Positions 33,230 through 44,209 of a stretch of DNA of 64,000 nucleotides are shown one piece after another. The stretch lies in the NCBI GenBank assembly GCA_947494335.1, contig CANLUT010000003.1, positions 1-64,000 on the forward strand, written 5' to 3'. Under the pieces are notes generated by a model. It had not been told where the DNA came from and ran no database searches. It was given only the letters and a program-made list of their open reading frames with translations. Origin of the DNA: Oligoflexales bacterium. Lineage in GTDB: Bacteria; Bdellovibrionota_B; Oligoflexia; Oligoflexales; RGVZ01. Numbering within the stretch: the first letter of the stretch is position 1; the number at the start of each line of letters is the position of its first letter. The position numbers and the translations under genes were made by a program.

Positions 33230-34267
33230 GTGTCAAAGCTACGTCTTATATTGATCCTGCTGATTCCAATGGCTGGAGTTGCTTCCTGCTCTGGCGATGC
33301 CATGGTCGATTTGGGTTCGTCCAGTGATGCCAAGGGCGCGAACCGTTTTAAGCCTCCTGGGGAACGTCCTGAAGCCTTCGATTTCGAAAAAAATTGCGGA
33401 ATCGCCGCAGACAAAGCCGACGATCAAAATGCAATTCTGTTTAGCGGAGACTATACGAGCTTTCCGATCATCGTCGAAGGATCAAAGTCGGTACCCATTG
33501 TAGGAACGATTCCGTATCGAGTTATATTGCAGGCTAAAATTAAGATCGCTGCAAACGCAAAAGGTTCAACGATTGATAGAACTGTTACCAAAATTTCTGC
33601 TGAGGGTACGAACCCTATTATCAGCTCAATCGTAAACAGTACTGCAGATAAGAAAGCAAAAGCAGCATCGGGTACGACCAAAGGCGTGCCTTTGCCAATT
33701 GGAGAATGGCTCAAACTAACCGGACCGTCAGGAAACCCTGAACTTAAGGACCTTCTTTGCGTATTGACCGGTGCGAAAAGCTCTACGTCTATATCTGGTG
33801 AAGGCACGCTATCGGCGACGTTTACTCCAGCGCTCGTGAATTCAGTGAGCCCGCTTGCCTCTCCAGAGCGGATGCGACAAGAGATTGGATCTGGTCGCAC
33901 TTTTAATGTCACAGCCAACGTAACATCGATTCCAAAAACTGGAGGTTTTTTAGAGCCAGTTGATAAAAACTTTAAATTAGGTTCGAAGTCTGGAAAGGTA
34001 ACCATAAAAGAGACAAAGCCAGTGCTGTCGGTTGTAAATACTGCTGCCAATATCAATCGAACCATCACATCTGATATAGCATTTGAGGTGACGAACGAGT
34101 TTCCAGACGGTGCGTACACTGTTGGCTTACCAAAACGAACCGTTTATCTAATCGATACGGCGAAAAAGACGCTAAAAGCTATTTATCTGGAGGACGATCG
34201 TCCTGATCCATCTTCACCGGATACTGGGCCGGCGACTCCTCCCATAGTGATCGTCAGAGACAAATAA
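33230..34267 (+). CDS. Lipoprotein, paralogue of the one at 30770
   Basis: A 345-residue predicted lipoprotein (LILILLIPMAGVASC, lipobox VASC), similar along its length to the 30770 product (matching segments listed there). It has a longer spacer before the first shared Cys and an acidic, Pro-rich tail (DDRPDPSSPDTGPATPP). The GTG start follows GGGGAG with 7-base spacing. A strong terminator overlaps its stop codon. With the gene at 30770 it brackets the FadL-like gene. Confidence 0.8.
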   Translation: MSKLRLILILLIPMAGVASCSGDAMVDLGSSSDAKGANRFKPPGERPEAFDFEKNCGIAADKADDQNAILFSGDYTSFPIIVEGSKSVPIVGTIPYRVILQAKIKIAANAKGSTIDRTVTKISAEGTNPIISSIVNSTADKKAKAASGTTKGVPLPIGEWLKLTGPSGNPELKDLLCVLTGAKSSTSISGEGTLSATFTPALVNSVSPLASPERMRQEIGSGRTFNVTANVTSIPKTGGFLEPVDKNFKLGSKSGKVTIKETKPVLSVVNTAANINRTITSDIAFEVTNEFPDGAYTVGLPKRTVYLIDTAKKTLKAIYLEDDRPDPSSPDTGPATPPIVIVRDK

Positions 34268-34293
34268 AAAGCGCCCCGAGAGGGCGCTTTTTT
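34266..34293. terminator. Bidirectional terminator
   Basis: AAAAGCGCCC, loop CGAGA, then GGGCGCTTTTTT. It begins at the stop codon of the plus-strand lipoprotein gene and also serves the convergent lipocalin gene on the minus strand. Confidence 0.88.
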
Positions 34294-34315
34294 ACGTCAT
34301 TCCAGGCTTGCGATA

Positions 34316-34840
34316 TCAACCGCGAGTATATTTAAGTTTTGACAGGTCAAACTTGTGAACGTTTTGAAGTCGACTGAGCAGTGCGTCCAGCGTATCACGG
34401 CTCATGTCCGGAGAGCGGCTAAGAATCCAAAGCGTGCTGCGGCGTGGTTCGCTGACAACGGCATACTCGTAATTATCACCTAGCTCAATAATCCAGTAGT
34501 CGCCTGAAAACGGCCAGAAAAATGAAACTTTAAGTTCCGCGTTGGTTTTCTTGTTCACCACTCGAGCCACGCCCTTTGCTGACGTCACGTCACCAGTGGG
34601 AGAACCTTTGTGGCACTCATTGAGAACATCAACGCGGCCGTCGTCTCGTAGGGTGTACTTTGCAGTCGTGTTGTAACAATCACGGCTAAACCACTGAGGA
34701 TAGCTTGCAATTTCATACCATTCACCCATGTAGCGTTCGATATCTACGTGCTCGACAGTCTTAAGGGGTACCTCAGCATTGGCTGTCGTCTGGCAGCAAG
34801 CCAAGTAGGCTGACAAAACGATAATAAATCTTTTTAGCAT
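34316..34840 (-). CDS. blc: Lipocalin (Blc/apolipoprotein D type)
   Basis: A 174-residue protein with an N-terminal signal; AYLACC could be a lipobox, with TANA an alternative signal-peptidase-I site. The lipocalin hallmark is YMGEWYEIASYPQWF (about 36-50), followed by KGVARVVN and WILSRSPDMS near the end. Bacterial lipocalins of this type bind lipids such as lysophospholipids at the outer membrane. Length fits the family. The ATG is followed by Lys/Arg, as usual for a signal. Confidence 0.92.
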   Translation of the reverse strand: MLKRFIIVLSAYLACCQTTANAEVPLKTVEHVDIERYMGEWYEIASYPQWFSRDCYNTTAKYTLRDDGRVDVLNECHKGSPTGDVTSAKGVARVVNKKTNAELKVSFFWPFSGDYWIIELGDNYEYAVVSEPRRSTLWILSRSPDMSRDTLDALLSRLQNVHKFDLSKLKYTRG

Positions 34841-34929
34841 GGTCTAATCTCCCTGTGTCATGCGTTTCTAAGGTGGATATACACCCGCCCACCAAGAGAT
34901 TCCAAGGAAAGTTTTCAAGTTACTGAAAG

Positions 34930-35301
34930 CTATTGGGTAAAGGCCATTTTGGCGGCCGCTAAAACCATGAAGACCGCAAAGATTCTGCGTAGGGTTTGAG
35001 GGCCTAAACCGATGGCCAAATGGCTTCCGAGGTAGGCACCAACAGCAAGCCCCAATGCCAGCCAGAGGCCTGCATGAAGATGGCTATAATTTATTTTTCC
35101 AGCCTGCCAATAATTCCAAACAGCAAAGACTCCGACAGGTAAAAGTAACGCTATGAGTGATGTTCCGTTGGCTGCATGCTGATCCATTCCAAAAATGAAC
35201 ACGAGTATAGGAATGATGACGAGGCCTCCACCGATGCCGAATAGCCCTGATGCAATTCCGGCCGCGACCCCTGTTACGACAAATCCCAAGGCACTTGTCA
35301 T
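34930..35301 (-). CDS. TSUP (TauE/SafE) family transporter, half-length
   Basis: A 123-residue membrane protein with four helices and the TSUP motif ASGLFGIGGGLVIIPIL (about 15-33), then NGTSLIALLLP. Full-length TSUP proteins have eight helices made of two such halves; this gene encodes only one half, so it may work as a dimer. Half-size members occur in other bacteria and no remnant of the other half is seen nearby. Possible substrates are sulfite or organosulfonates. Confidence 0.85.
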   Translation of the reverse strand: MTSALGFVVTGVAAGIASGLFGIGGGLVIIPILVFIFGMDQHAANGTSLIALLLPVGVFAVWNYWQAGKINYSHLHAGLWLALGLAVGAYLGSHLAIGLGPQTLRRIFAVFMVLAAAKMAFTQ

Positions 35302-35377
35302 GAATGAGCTCCTGCAAATTTTTTCTTATGCTGGTATTTTGTCATAAATTTGAGAACTCGTCATAAAGGTATCCGCT

Positions 35378-35980
35378 ATGGGCATGTGGCATGAACGATG
35401 GGCTGAACAAAAGACTGGGTGGGATCTGAATGGTCCTCATCCACTGACAAAAATTTTATTTGAGCGAGTTCAAGCTTTACATCCGCAAGTGGCCAAAGGT
35501 CGATGGTTGATTCCTGGTTGCGGTCGTGCTCATGATGCACCGTTCCTGCTTGAATCCGGAGCTTCTGCGATTGACGGGCGTGACTTGGTGCCCTTGGCTA
35601 TTGAAGAGGCGCAGCGTCTTTACGGGCACATTCAAAATTTGAAGTTTCGCTACGGTGATATTAACGATCTATCTTCGTCAGAGGTAGGAGCCTTTGATGC
35701 AATCTTTGACCGGGCCATGCTTTGTGCTTTAGACGGTGAAAACAGAGTTAACTATGTAAGGTCATGTGAACGGTATCTAAAGCCAGGTGGTGTATTTGCT
35801 TCATTAGCTTTTGCGTCAACATTTGAGCCTGAAATTGGGCCACCTTTTCAGATTACAAAACTGCAAGTTGAAGGCCTATTCGGCAAAGGCTGGCAGATCG
35901 AATCCCTTGAGGAGCGCCGAGACGGCGCTTGTGGTCAAAAAATACTCAGTGAGTGGATCCTGATCGTGCGAAAGTTATAA
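35378..35980 (+). CDS. SAM-dependent methyltransferase, thiopurine methyltransferase (TPMT)-like
   Basis: A 200-residue protein: WHERWAEQKTGWDLNGPHP at the N-terminus is typical of the TPMT-like family; the SAM-binding site is WLIPGCGRAHDAPFL (motif I), with FDAIFDRAMLCALD further on and a LKPGGVFASL motif. Members methylate thiol, selenium or tellurium compounds or halides; the substrate here is not known. Confidence 0.87.
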   Translation: MGMWHERWAEQKTGWDLNGPHPLTKILFERVQALHPQVAKGRWLIPGCGRAHDAPFLLESGASAIDGRDLVPLAIEEAQRLYGHIQNLKFRYGDINDLSSSEVGAFDAIFDRAMLCALDGENRVNYVRSCERYLKPGGVFASLAFASTFEPEIGPPFQITKLQVEGLFGKGWQIESLEERRDGACGQKILSEWILIVRKL

Positions 35981-36082
35981 ACCAGCACCAAAAGTTCCGT
36001 GGCTTTAGGGTCCTCCTCTTTGTATAGTGTGAAGTCCTGTGCGGAGTTTCGTTTTATAGCAGGATCTAGGGGGACAATTAAC

Positions 36083-37363
36083 ATGGCAAAAAAACATCGC
36101 TTCATGGATCAAATCGGTGGAGATCTCTTTGAAGATGAAGATAGTGAAGCGTTAGAGTCTTCGACTAATGAGTTTGCAGACATGATTGCTCAGGAGTCAG
36201 CCCGAGGTTTCGTCCAGCTGCGCCAAGGTGCAAAGGTCGATGCCAAGGTGATTGGTATTATCGATGGCAGCATTGTCTGTGACGTTGGTCAGCGTAGCGA
36301 GGGTGTCCTACCAACAGATTCGATGGCTCCTGAGGAGATCGCGAAGTTTACGGTTGGAGAAACTTATTCTCTCTACGTGAGCTCGCTAAAAAACGGGATC
36401 GAACTTGCCACCTCTATTTCTGCAAGACACGCCGGGCTTGACAACCTGCGTGACGCTATGAATTCAGGTCTTCCGGTTGAGGGTAAAGTCACCGGCGAGA
36501 ACAAGGGTGGATATACGGTTGAGCTTTCCGGTGCGCGTGCATTCTGTCCTTTCTCCCAGATGGATGTGGTTGGTGGTAAGCCGCCAGCAGCTTTTATCGG
36601 TCAAACTTTTAAGTTCAAGGTTATCAAAGTTGCAGGTCGGGACGTGGTCTTGTCTCGGGCAGCCTTGCTGCGTGAAGAGCAGGCTGGTGAGCGTGCAAAA
36701 ATTTTGGAAACTCTTCAGGTTGGAGATACAGTTTCCGCAAAAGTTGTCAAAATTGAAAACTTTGGGGCTTTCATTGAAATCGGCGGCGGCATGAATGCCC
36801 TTGTTCCAGTCAGTGAACTAAGTTGGAGCCGTCCATCGTCTCCTCACGCTGTTGTGAGTGTTGGTGACCAGGTTACGGCAAAAATCCTGAAAATAGATAC
36901 TTCTGGTGAACGTCCAAAAATCTCTGCATCGATGAAGCAAGTAGAGGGCGATCCCTGGGATCTTCAGGTTGAGAAAATCGAAAACGGTGCGATCGTCGAC
37001 GTGAAGATTACAAAACTTATGCAGTTTGGGGCTTTTGCAGAGATTCTTCCGGGCCTTGAGGGGTTGATTCACATCTCTGAAATGAGTGCGAAGCGTCGCA
37101 TCAACACGCCTGGCGAAGTTGTTGAGGTGGGTCAAACTGTTAAGGTTAAAATTACCGGTATCGATCGCATTCAAAGGCGTATCGGGCTTTCCATGAAGGT
37201 TCTAGAAGCAGATTACGTCGAGCAAGAGGGCAAAAAGAAGCTTGATGAACAGAAAAAATCTGAAGATGAGCATCGTGGCGTTGAATTTCGCTCCCAAGGC
37301 GGATCAGCCACTTTAGGAGACGCGTTTCTCAAGGCGGCAGCCAAAGCCAAGACTGGGAAATAG
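36083..37363 (+). CDS. S1 RNA-binding domain protein (RpsA-like, four S1 repeats)
   Basis: A 426-residue protein with four S1 (OB-fold) repeats: about residues 46-115 (AKVIGIIDGSIVCDVG), 133-195 (GKVTGENKGGYTVELS), 216-288 (AKVVKIENFGAFIEIG) and 302-375 (VKITKLMQFGAFAEIL). Repeats 3 and 4 have the FGAF and HISEMS/VSELSW patterns typical of RNA-binding S1 units. It resembles a short ribosomal protein S1 or a YhgF-independent S1 regulator. The ATG at 36083 follows AGGGGGA. Confidence 0.9.
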   Translation: MAKKHRFMDQIGGDLFEDEDSEALESSTNEFADMIAQESARGFVQLRQGAKVDAKVIGIIDGSIVCDVGQRSEGVLPTDSMAPEEIAKFTVGETYSLYVSSLKNGIELATSISARHAGLDNLRDAMNSGLPVEGKVTGENKGGYTVELSGARAFCPFSQMDVVGGKPPAAFIGQTFKFKVIKVAGRDVVLSRAALLREEQAGERAKILETLQVGDTVSAKVVKIENFGAFIEIGGGMNALVPVSELSWSRPSSPHAVVSVGDQVTAKILKIDTSGERPKISASMKQVEGDPWDLQVEKIENGAIVDVKITKLMQFGAFAEILPGLEGLIHISEMSAKRRINTPGEVVEVGQTVKVKITGIDRIQRRIGLSMKVLEADYVEQEGKKKLDEQKKSEDEHRGVEFRSQGGSATLGDAFLKAAAKAKTGK

Positions 37364-37369
37364 AATGTC

Positions 37370-38269
37370 TTGATCAGTGCAGGCGTAAAACTTTTAATAG
37401 GAGCAACAGCCATTGGCTTTGCTCCTATTTTTGCAAAACTTTTGATTGTTGATGGTTCAGTCAGCCCAGTTGCGTCTGGATTTTGGCGTATGTTTATCGG
37501 GAGTCTTGGGTTTCTTTTGCTCCTGATTTTTGGGAAAGACTGGCAGCGGAGTCGATCTGAGGTTTTGCGGATCATGTCAAACTCCTCCGTCATCGTATTG
37601 CTCGCTGGATTTTTATTTGCAGCAGACTTGGTCGCGTGGCATACGTCATTTCTTTACACGTCTGTTGGGGTGAGTTCGATTATCGCAAATTTTTCTGCGG
37701 TTTTTGTACCCATTACTGGAATTGTTTTTTTTCGTGAAAAGTTAAAGACCAATGTCGTTTATGGTGGTCTTTTAGCTTTTGTTGGATTTGTTGGGCTGAC
37801 GTATCTTAAGTCAAAACAAGCGTCGACTGACGGCGCGCTGTCCCATCAAGACTTCATCGGCGAATTACTCGCCTTCTTGACGGCGTTTTTCTACACGGGC
37901 TACATTCTGGCTATAAAATCGCTGGCTACACGATATTCATCTCGGGTTCTGATGTTGCTTGCATCTTCTATTAGTGCATTGATCCTAGGTGTCATTACGG
38001 TCGTTAGCGAACCCGCAATTATCCCCCAGGGAGCTTTAGGCTGGATATGGGCTTTATGTCTGGGCTTGATTAGCCAGGTGTTTGGGCAGGGGCTGGTCGC
38101 CAGCTCGCTGTCTGTGCTACCGGCAGGGCAATCAGCATTAACCTTATTGTGGGCACCCGTAAGCTCTGCCCTGTTTGGTTGGATCTTTCTCGGAGAAATC
38201 CTCAACTCTGGGCAGATCATCTCTATGATTGTGGCCGTGCTTGGTATCGCTCTTGTTGTTCAAAAATAG
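37370..38269 (+). CDS. DMT-superfamily (EamA) transporter
   Basis: A 299-residue inner-membrane protein with ten predicted helices in two EamA halves; typical are GFAPIFAKLL, FWRMFIGSLGFLLLL and, in the second half, WAPVSSALFGWIFLGE. Members export amino acids or other metabolites; the substrate is unknown. The most likely start is a TTG at 37370, 7 bases after the S1-protein stop, without a strong ribosome-binding site, so translation may be coupled to the upstream gene. It converges with maeB 4 bases apart. Confidence 0.85.
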   Translation: MISAGVKLLIGATAIGFAPIFAKLLIVDGSVSPVASGFWRMFIGSLGFLLLLIFGKDWQRSRSEVLRIMSNSSVIVLLAGFLFAADLVAWHTSFLYTSVGVSSIIANFSAVFVPITGIVFFREKLKTNVVYGGLLAFVGFVGLTYLKSKQASTDGALSHQDFIGELLAFLTAFFYTGYILAIKSLATRYSSRVLMLLASSISALILGVITVVSEPAIIPQGALGWIWALCLGLISQVFGQGLVASSLSVLPAGQSALTLLWAPVSSALFGWIFLGEILNSGQIISMIVAVLGIALVVQK

Positions 38270-38272
38270 CGT

Positions 38273-40558
38273 TTATTTTTGATTTTGAACGTACCGGTTG
38301 GCAATCATGTAGATCATATTGCACAGATCTTCTGTGTTTGTTCCGCGCTCCATGACAGATGCTGGAAGTTGTGGTCCAAGCAACACGGGTCCAATTCCTG
38401 TGCTACCCGAGATTGCAGAGAATAGCTTATAAGCAATGTTTGCGCTGGTTAGATCCGGGAAAATCAAAACGTTAGCCTGTCCTTTGAGTTGGCAGAATGG
38501 AAAGTCCCGCTCCTGAAGTTTTTCGTTAAGTGCTACGTCCGCCTGAATCTCTCCGTCAAAAATAAAGTCGACGTTACGCTCATGAAGAATTTTTACCGCA
38601 TCCGCAACACGCTGACATTTTTCGTGGCGATTGCTACCAAAGCTTGAAAAGCTCAGCATGGCCACGCGGATTGTGGCATCGGTATACTGTTTCGCAAAGT
38701 TAGCAGTATTGAATGCAATATCAGCCAATTCTTCTGCTGATGGCTCCACACAGACTGTGCAGTCTGACAGAAAGTACATTCTTTTATTCCAAGAAAACAT
38801 GTAAAGACCGTTCATGATACGGCCTGGTTTTGTCCGAATAACTTCCATAATTGGGGCAAGGCCATCGACGTAGGGCTCAACGACGCCGCCAATGAGTCCC
38901 TCGACAGCCCCGCTCCGAAGCAGCATACAGCCAAAGTAGTTGTTGTTTCTCAGCATTTGCTGCGCTGCGGAACGAGTGACGCCTTTACGTTGTCTCAATG
39001 AGTAAATTTCATCAGAAAACGCATCGAGACGATCATCGCTGTGGGGGTCAATGATCGTCGCCTTTTTAGCGAAATCGTGGATACCGAGAGTTTCGGCCTT
39101 TGCGACAATTTCATCAGGGTTACCCAGCAGCACTGGCGTGACGTCACCCTCGTAGTCCATCTGAGCAGCTGCTTTGATCACGCGGTCATCGTGCCCATGG
39201 ATCAGGACGATGCGCGGTTTCTTTCCTGATTTTCGCGACCAGCTTGCAATGTTGTTACGCATCTTGCGGATAAGTCGCTTGGTTGGTCCGAGGATTCGTT
39301 CGATGTGCTGAGTGTACTGGTCAATGTTGACCTCTTTGCGCGCTACGCCCGATTTCATGGCTGCCTCAGCCACAGCAGGGGCTACATAGAGCAACACGCG
39401 CGGATCCATAGGTTTTGGAATCAAGTAGTCTTTTCCAAAGCGGTACCCCTCGGCTGTGTTGTACGCACGTAAGACCTGCTCAGGAACGTCCTCTTTGGCA
39501 AGTTGCGCGATCGCGCGCACGGCGGCCATCTTCATTTCCTCGTTAATGGTCGTCGCCTGAACGTCTAGGGCCCCGCGGAAGATGAATGGGAAGCCCAAGA
39601 CATTGTTAACTTGATTCGGAAAATCGCTGCGACCAGTCGCCATGATGCAGTCAGGCCGCGCTTTCAGGGCATCATCTGGAAGAATTTCGGGATCAGGATT
39701 TGCTAATGCAAAAATAATCGGATTCGGTGCCATAGGCATAATCATCGAAGGCTTTAAAACACCGGCGGCGGAAACACCAACGAAAGCGTCAGCTCCTTTT
39801 AGCGCCTCGTCAAGGGTGCGGAGGCTTGTCTCTAAAGCAAATTTTTCTTTGTATTTGTTCATCCCATCTCTGCGACCTGCGTAAATAACGCCTTTACTGT
39901 CGCACATGATGAGATTTTCCCTGCGGACGCCCAAGGAGAGAAACAAATTAGCGCAAGCCACTGCGGCAGCACCGCCGCCGCTGAATACGACTTTGACGTC
40001 GCTAATTTTTCGCCCCGTGATTTCCAGCGCATTCAGAAATGCTGCGCCAGCAATAATGGATGTACCGTGCTGGTCGTCATGGAATACGGGGATCTTCATG
40101 CGCTTGCGAAGCTCTTCTTCGATGTAGAAGCACTCGGGAGCCTTGATGTCTTCGAGGTTGATGCCACCGAAGGTCGGCTCTAAAGCTTGCACTGCTGTAA
40201 TGAATGCATCGGGATCTTTGGCATTAACTTCGATATCAAAGACGTCAATATCGGCAAATTTTTTAAATAAAACAGCTTTACCTTCCATGACAGGTTTTGA
40301 GGCCTCTGGGCCGATATCGCCGAGACCAAGGACTGCTGTTCCGTTGGAAATGACGCCAACCAGATTTGCACGGCCTGTGTACTCGAACGAAAGCGCCGCG
40401 TTTTTTGCGATTTCGCGGCAAGGGCCTGCAACTCCTGGTGAGTAAGCAATAGCCAAATCCTTTTGGCTTGAAACAGGCTTTGAGAGGCCTGTGAAGATTT
40501 TTCCTCGAGGTTCCCGGGCGTGGTATTCAAGTGCGAGTTTTTCATAGTCAGTGCTCAC
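38273..40558 (-). CDS. maeB: NADP-dependent malic enzyme with phosphotransacetylase-like domain
   Basis: A 761-residue cytosolic enzyme converting malate to pyruvate, CO2 and NADPH. Malic-enzyme N-domain ([29 protein letters not shown], about 75-90), metal and substrate residues in [16 protein letters not shown] and [13 protein letters not shown], then the NADP-binding [15 protein letters not shown]. From about residue 430 the chain resembles phosphotransacetylase ([24 protein letters not shown]), as in E. coli MaeB, where this part is regulatory. Full length. The GTG start at 40558 follows GAGG by 6 bases. Confidence 0.96.
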   Translation of the reverse strand: MSTDYEKLALEYHAREPRGKIFTGLSKPVSSQKDLAIAYSPGVAGPCREIAKNAALSFEYTGRANLVGVISNGTAVLGLGDIGPEASKPVMEGKAVLFKKFADIDVFDIEVNAKDPDAFITAVQALEPTFGGINLEDIKAPECFYIEEELRKRMKIPVFHDDQHGTSIIAGAAFLNALEITGRKISDVKVVFSGGGAAAVACANLFLSLGVRRENLIMCDSKGVIYAGRRDGMNKYKEKFALETSLRTLDEALKGADAFVGVSAAGVLKPSMIMPMAPNPIIFALANPDPEILPDDALKARPDCIMATGRSDFPNQVNNVLGFPFIFRGALDVQATTINEEMKMAAVRAIAQLAKEDVPEQVLRAYNTAEGYRFGKDYLIPKPMDPRVLLYVAPAVAEAAMKSGVARKEVNIDQYTQHIERILGPTKRLIRKMRNNIASWSRKSGKKPRIVLIHGHDDRVIKAAAQMDYEGDVTPVLLGNPDEIVAKAETLGIHDFAKKATIIDPHSDDRLDAFSDEIYSLRQRKGVTRSAAQQMLRNNNYFGCMLLRSGAVEGLIGGVVEPYVDGLAPIMEVIRTKPGRIMNGLYMFSWNKRMYFLSDCTVCVEPSAEELADIAFNTANFAKQYTDATIRVAMLSFSSFGSNRHEKCQRVADAVKILHERNVDFIFDGEIQADVALNEKLQERDFPFCQLKGQANVLIFPDLTSANIAYKLFSAISGSTGIGPVLLGPQLPASVMERGTNTEDLCNMIYMIANRYVQNQK

Positions 40559-40647
40559 GGGTCACCTCAGCAATATCAATAATCATCAATGGGAGTCTTA
40601 AGAGGATTGATTTTATTGCAAAAGACCGCCTTGGGCAAGCCGGGCCG

Positions 40648-40665
40648 CCCTATAAAGCTATAGGG
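40648..40665. other. 7-bp hairpin in the maeB-galE divergent region
   Basis: CCCTATA (40648-40654), loop AAGC, TATAGGG (40659-40665), within the 213-base region between the divergent maeB and galE genes. There is no T tract on either side. It may be an operator or chance; nothing else clear is visible in this interval. Confidence 0.25.
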
Positions 40666-40771
40666 TCTAACGTACGGTATTTATTTTGACTTACATCCCC
40701 TGCAAAGGCATTCTACAACGATGGCTTGAGTATAAATAAAGCAGCCACGACCATGGCTTGGAAGGTGCCTT

Positions 40772-41827
40772 TTGACTCCTGTGTCCGCAGATAAAAGTCA
40801 GTCTTTGGGAAAGGTTTTAGTTACCGGTGGGGCGGGCTACATCGGTGCAACCGTTTGCTCAGCATTATTGGATGCTGGTTGGACGCCGATCATTCTCGAT
40901 AATCTTTGTCAGGGTCGTAAAGAATTCACTGAAGGTCGCATTTTTTACCAAGGCGACATCGCCGATAGATCTCTTTTAAAAAACATAATTCAAAAACATG
41001 GACCATTGTTTGGAGCGATTCACTGTGCAGCGCTTATTGTAGTGCCTGAAAGCGTCACATCTCCAGAAGAGTATTACCGTGAAAATGTATCTAAATCCGT
41101 AGATTTGTTTGCAGGTCTACGTGACGTTGGGTGCAAAAGAATCGTCTTTAGTTCGTCTGCGGCAATCTATGACGTCGTAGATGGTTTCATGGTGACAGAG
41201 ACATCTCCGCTAAGACCTTCCAGTCCCTATGCACGCACAAAGTTTATGATGGAGATGGTGCTTCGTGATTTTTGTCAAGCTTACGGCATGAGGGGCATTG
41301 CTTTACGCTACTTCAATCCGATTGGTGCGGATCCGAAGATGAGAACCGGTGCCTATGTCAAGTCACCAACCCATGTTTTGGGGCGTATGGTTAGCGTATC
41401 TTTAGGCAAGGAACCGACTTTCGAAATTACGGGGACTAATTGGCCGACTAGGGACGGTAGCGGTATCAGGGATTATATTCATGTGTGGGATTTAGCACAG
41501 GCTCATGTAAAGGCCATTGAAAATTTTGATCAGGCCTTTTCCAAAAACTCTGATCAAGCATCTAAAAAAGACTCTTATTTGGCCATGAACTTAGGCACTG
41601 GACGTGGCGTGACCGTACGAGAGTTGGTGGGCGCATTTGAAAAAGTGAATGGTTGTCCGATTAACAAGAAAGAAGCTGGGCCAAGACCTGGAGACGTGGC
41701 AGGAAGTTTTGCTAGCTGTGCGCTCGCAGAGAGTCATATTGGTTGGAGGTCTGAGCTGTCCATTGAACAGGGAATTAGTGATGCCCTTAAGTGGGCTATA
41801 ACTTGGGATGAGCGCTGCCGGCGCTAA
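40772..41827 (+). CDS. galE: UDP-glucose 4-epimerase
   Basis: A 351-residue NAD-dependent epimerase interconverting UDP-glucose and UDP-galactose, feeding surface polysaccharide synthesis. The cofactor motif is VTGGAGYIGA; VFSSSAAIYDV and the catalytic YARTKFMME (Tyr-x3-Lys) follow, then LRYFNPIGAD and GIRDYIHVWDLAQAH, both characteristic of GalE. It reads from TTG 40772 (AAGG 6 bases upstream). A hypothetical gene and the formaldehyde genes follow on the same strand. Confidence 0.93.
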   Translation: MTPVSADKSQSLGKVLVTGGAGYIGATVCSALLDAGWTPIILDNLCQGRKEFTEGRIFYQGDIADRSLLKNIIQKHGPLFGAIHCAALIVVPESVTSPEEYYRENVSKSVDLFAGLRDVGCKRIVFSSSAAIYDVVDGFMVTETSPLRPSSPYARTKFMMEMVLRDFCQAYGMRGIALRYFNPIGADPKMRTGAYVKSPTHVLGRMVSVSLGKEPTFEITGTNWPTRDGSGIRDYIHVWDLAQAHVKAIENFDQAFSKNSDQASKKDSYLAMNLGTGRGVTVRELVGAFEKVNGCPINKKEAGPRPGDVAGSFASCALAESHIGWRSELSIEQGISDALKWAITWDERCRR

Positions 41828-41866
41828 CACTATTGAGCATTGTAGATTTTCGACTGAGGTTTTAAT

Positions 41867-43308
<1,442 letters not shown>

Positions 43309-43327
43309 AATTAGCGAGAGTGGGTAC

Positions 43328-44167
43328 ATGGCGTCTTTTGTGGTTTTGAAAGAGCATCGTTGCTTCGATGGATGGGTTCGATTTGCCGAACACGACTCTC
43401 ATCAAACTAAAACAAAGATGAAGTTTTCGTATTTCATCCCAGACGGTGAAATCCGCGGCGCCATCATTTGGCTGTCTGGTCTTACCTGTACCGACGAAAA
43501 CTTTATGACGAAAGCTGGGGCGCAAAGCTTTTTATCCAGGGCGGGGGCAATCGTGATTTGTCCCGACACCTCTCCACGAGGGCTTGGTTTACCTGGAGAG
43601 CATGATCATTGGGACTTTGGAGTTGGCGCAGGATTTTACGTTGATGCGGTCACAGCTGGGTATTCTGACCACTACCGCATGTACAGTTATGTTGCCAAAG
43701 AACTTTATGATTTGGTCGTAAATGAATTTTCAGTAGCCGAAAACATTTCCATCATGGGCCACTCGATGGGCGGGCACGGTGCACTCGTAGTGGGTCTGCG
43801 TGAGGCGTCAAAATTTAAATCTATTTCGGCTTTTGCTCCCATTGTGAATCCCGTGAATTGCCCATGGGGTGAGAAAGCATTTAGGGGATACTTTGGATCC
43901 GAGGCTGGGAGTTTGGGTCGTCAATACGATGCTTGTGAGCTGATAAAATCAGGACATCGGCATCAACATCCACTACTGATCGATCAAGGTGTCTCTGATC
44001 AGTTTCTCGAAGCTCAACTACGCCCCGAAAGATTGGTTCAGGCTGCACAAGGAACCCAGCAGAAGGTGATTTTAAATTTGAGGCAAGGCTATGATCATAG
44101 CTATTACTTCATCGCCTCATTTGTTGAAGAGCACATTAAATTTCATTCGTCGCACTGGACTCGCTAA
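43328..44167 (+). CDS. fghA: S-formylglutathione hydrolase
   Basis: A 279-residue esterase-D-type hydrolase converting S-formylglutathione to formate and glutathione. Motifs: IIWLSGLTCTDENF, MGHSMGGHGALV with the nucleophile Ser, LLIDQGVSDQF with the Asp and GYDHSYYFI with the His. It follows adhC by 19 bases and completes the glutathione-dependent formaldehyde pathway. The ATG at 43328 has GAGAG 7 bases upstream; an earlier in-frame TTG lies within adhC. Confidence 0.96.
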   Translation: MASFVVLKEHRCFDGWVRFAEHDSHQTKTKMKFSYFIPDGEIRGAIIWLSGLTCTDENFMTKAGAQSFLSRAGAIVICPDTSPRGLGLPGEHDHWDFGVGAGFYVDAVTAGYSDHYRMYSYVAKELYDLVVNEFSVAENISIMGHSMGGHGALVVGLREASKFKSISAFAPIVNPVNCPWGEKAFRGYFGSEAGSLGRQYDACELIKSGHRHQHPLLIDQGVSDQFLEAQLRPERLVQAAQGTQQKVILNLRQGYDHSYYFIASFVEEHIKFHSSHWTR

Positions 44168-44209
44168 GTCGATTGCCCACGTCAAAAAAATCACATGCCA
44201 AATTTAAAA

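Noticed and set aside
34930-35301. TSUP gene as a truncated pseudogene
   Set aside because: It has an intact start and four complete helices with the conserved motif, and no remnant of a second half adjoins it; half-size members exist as functional proteins.
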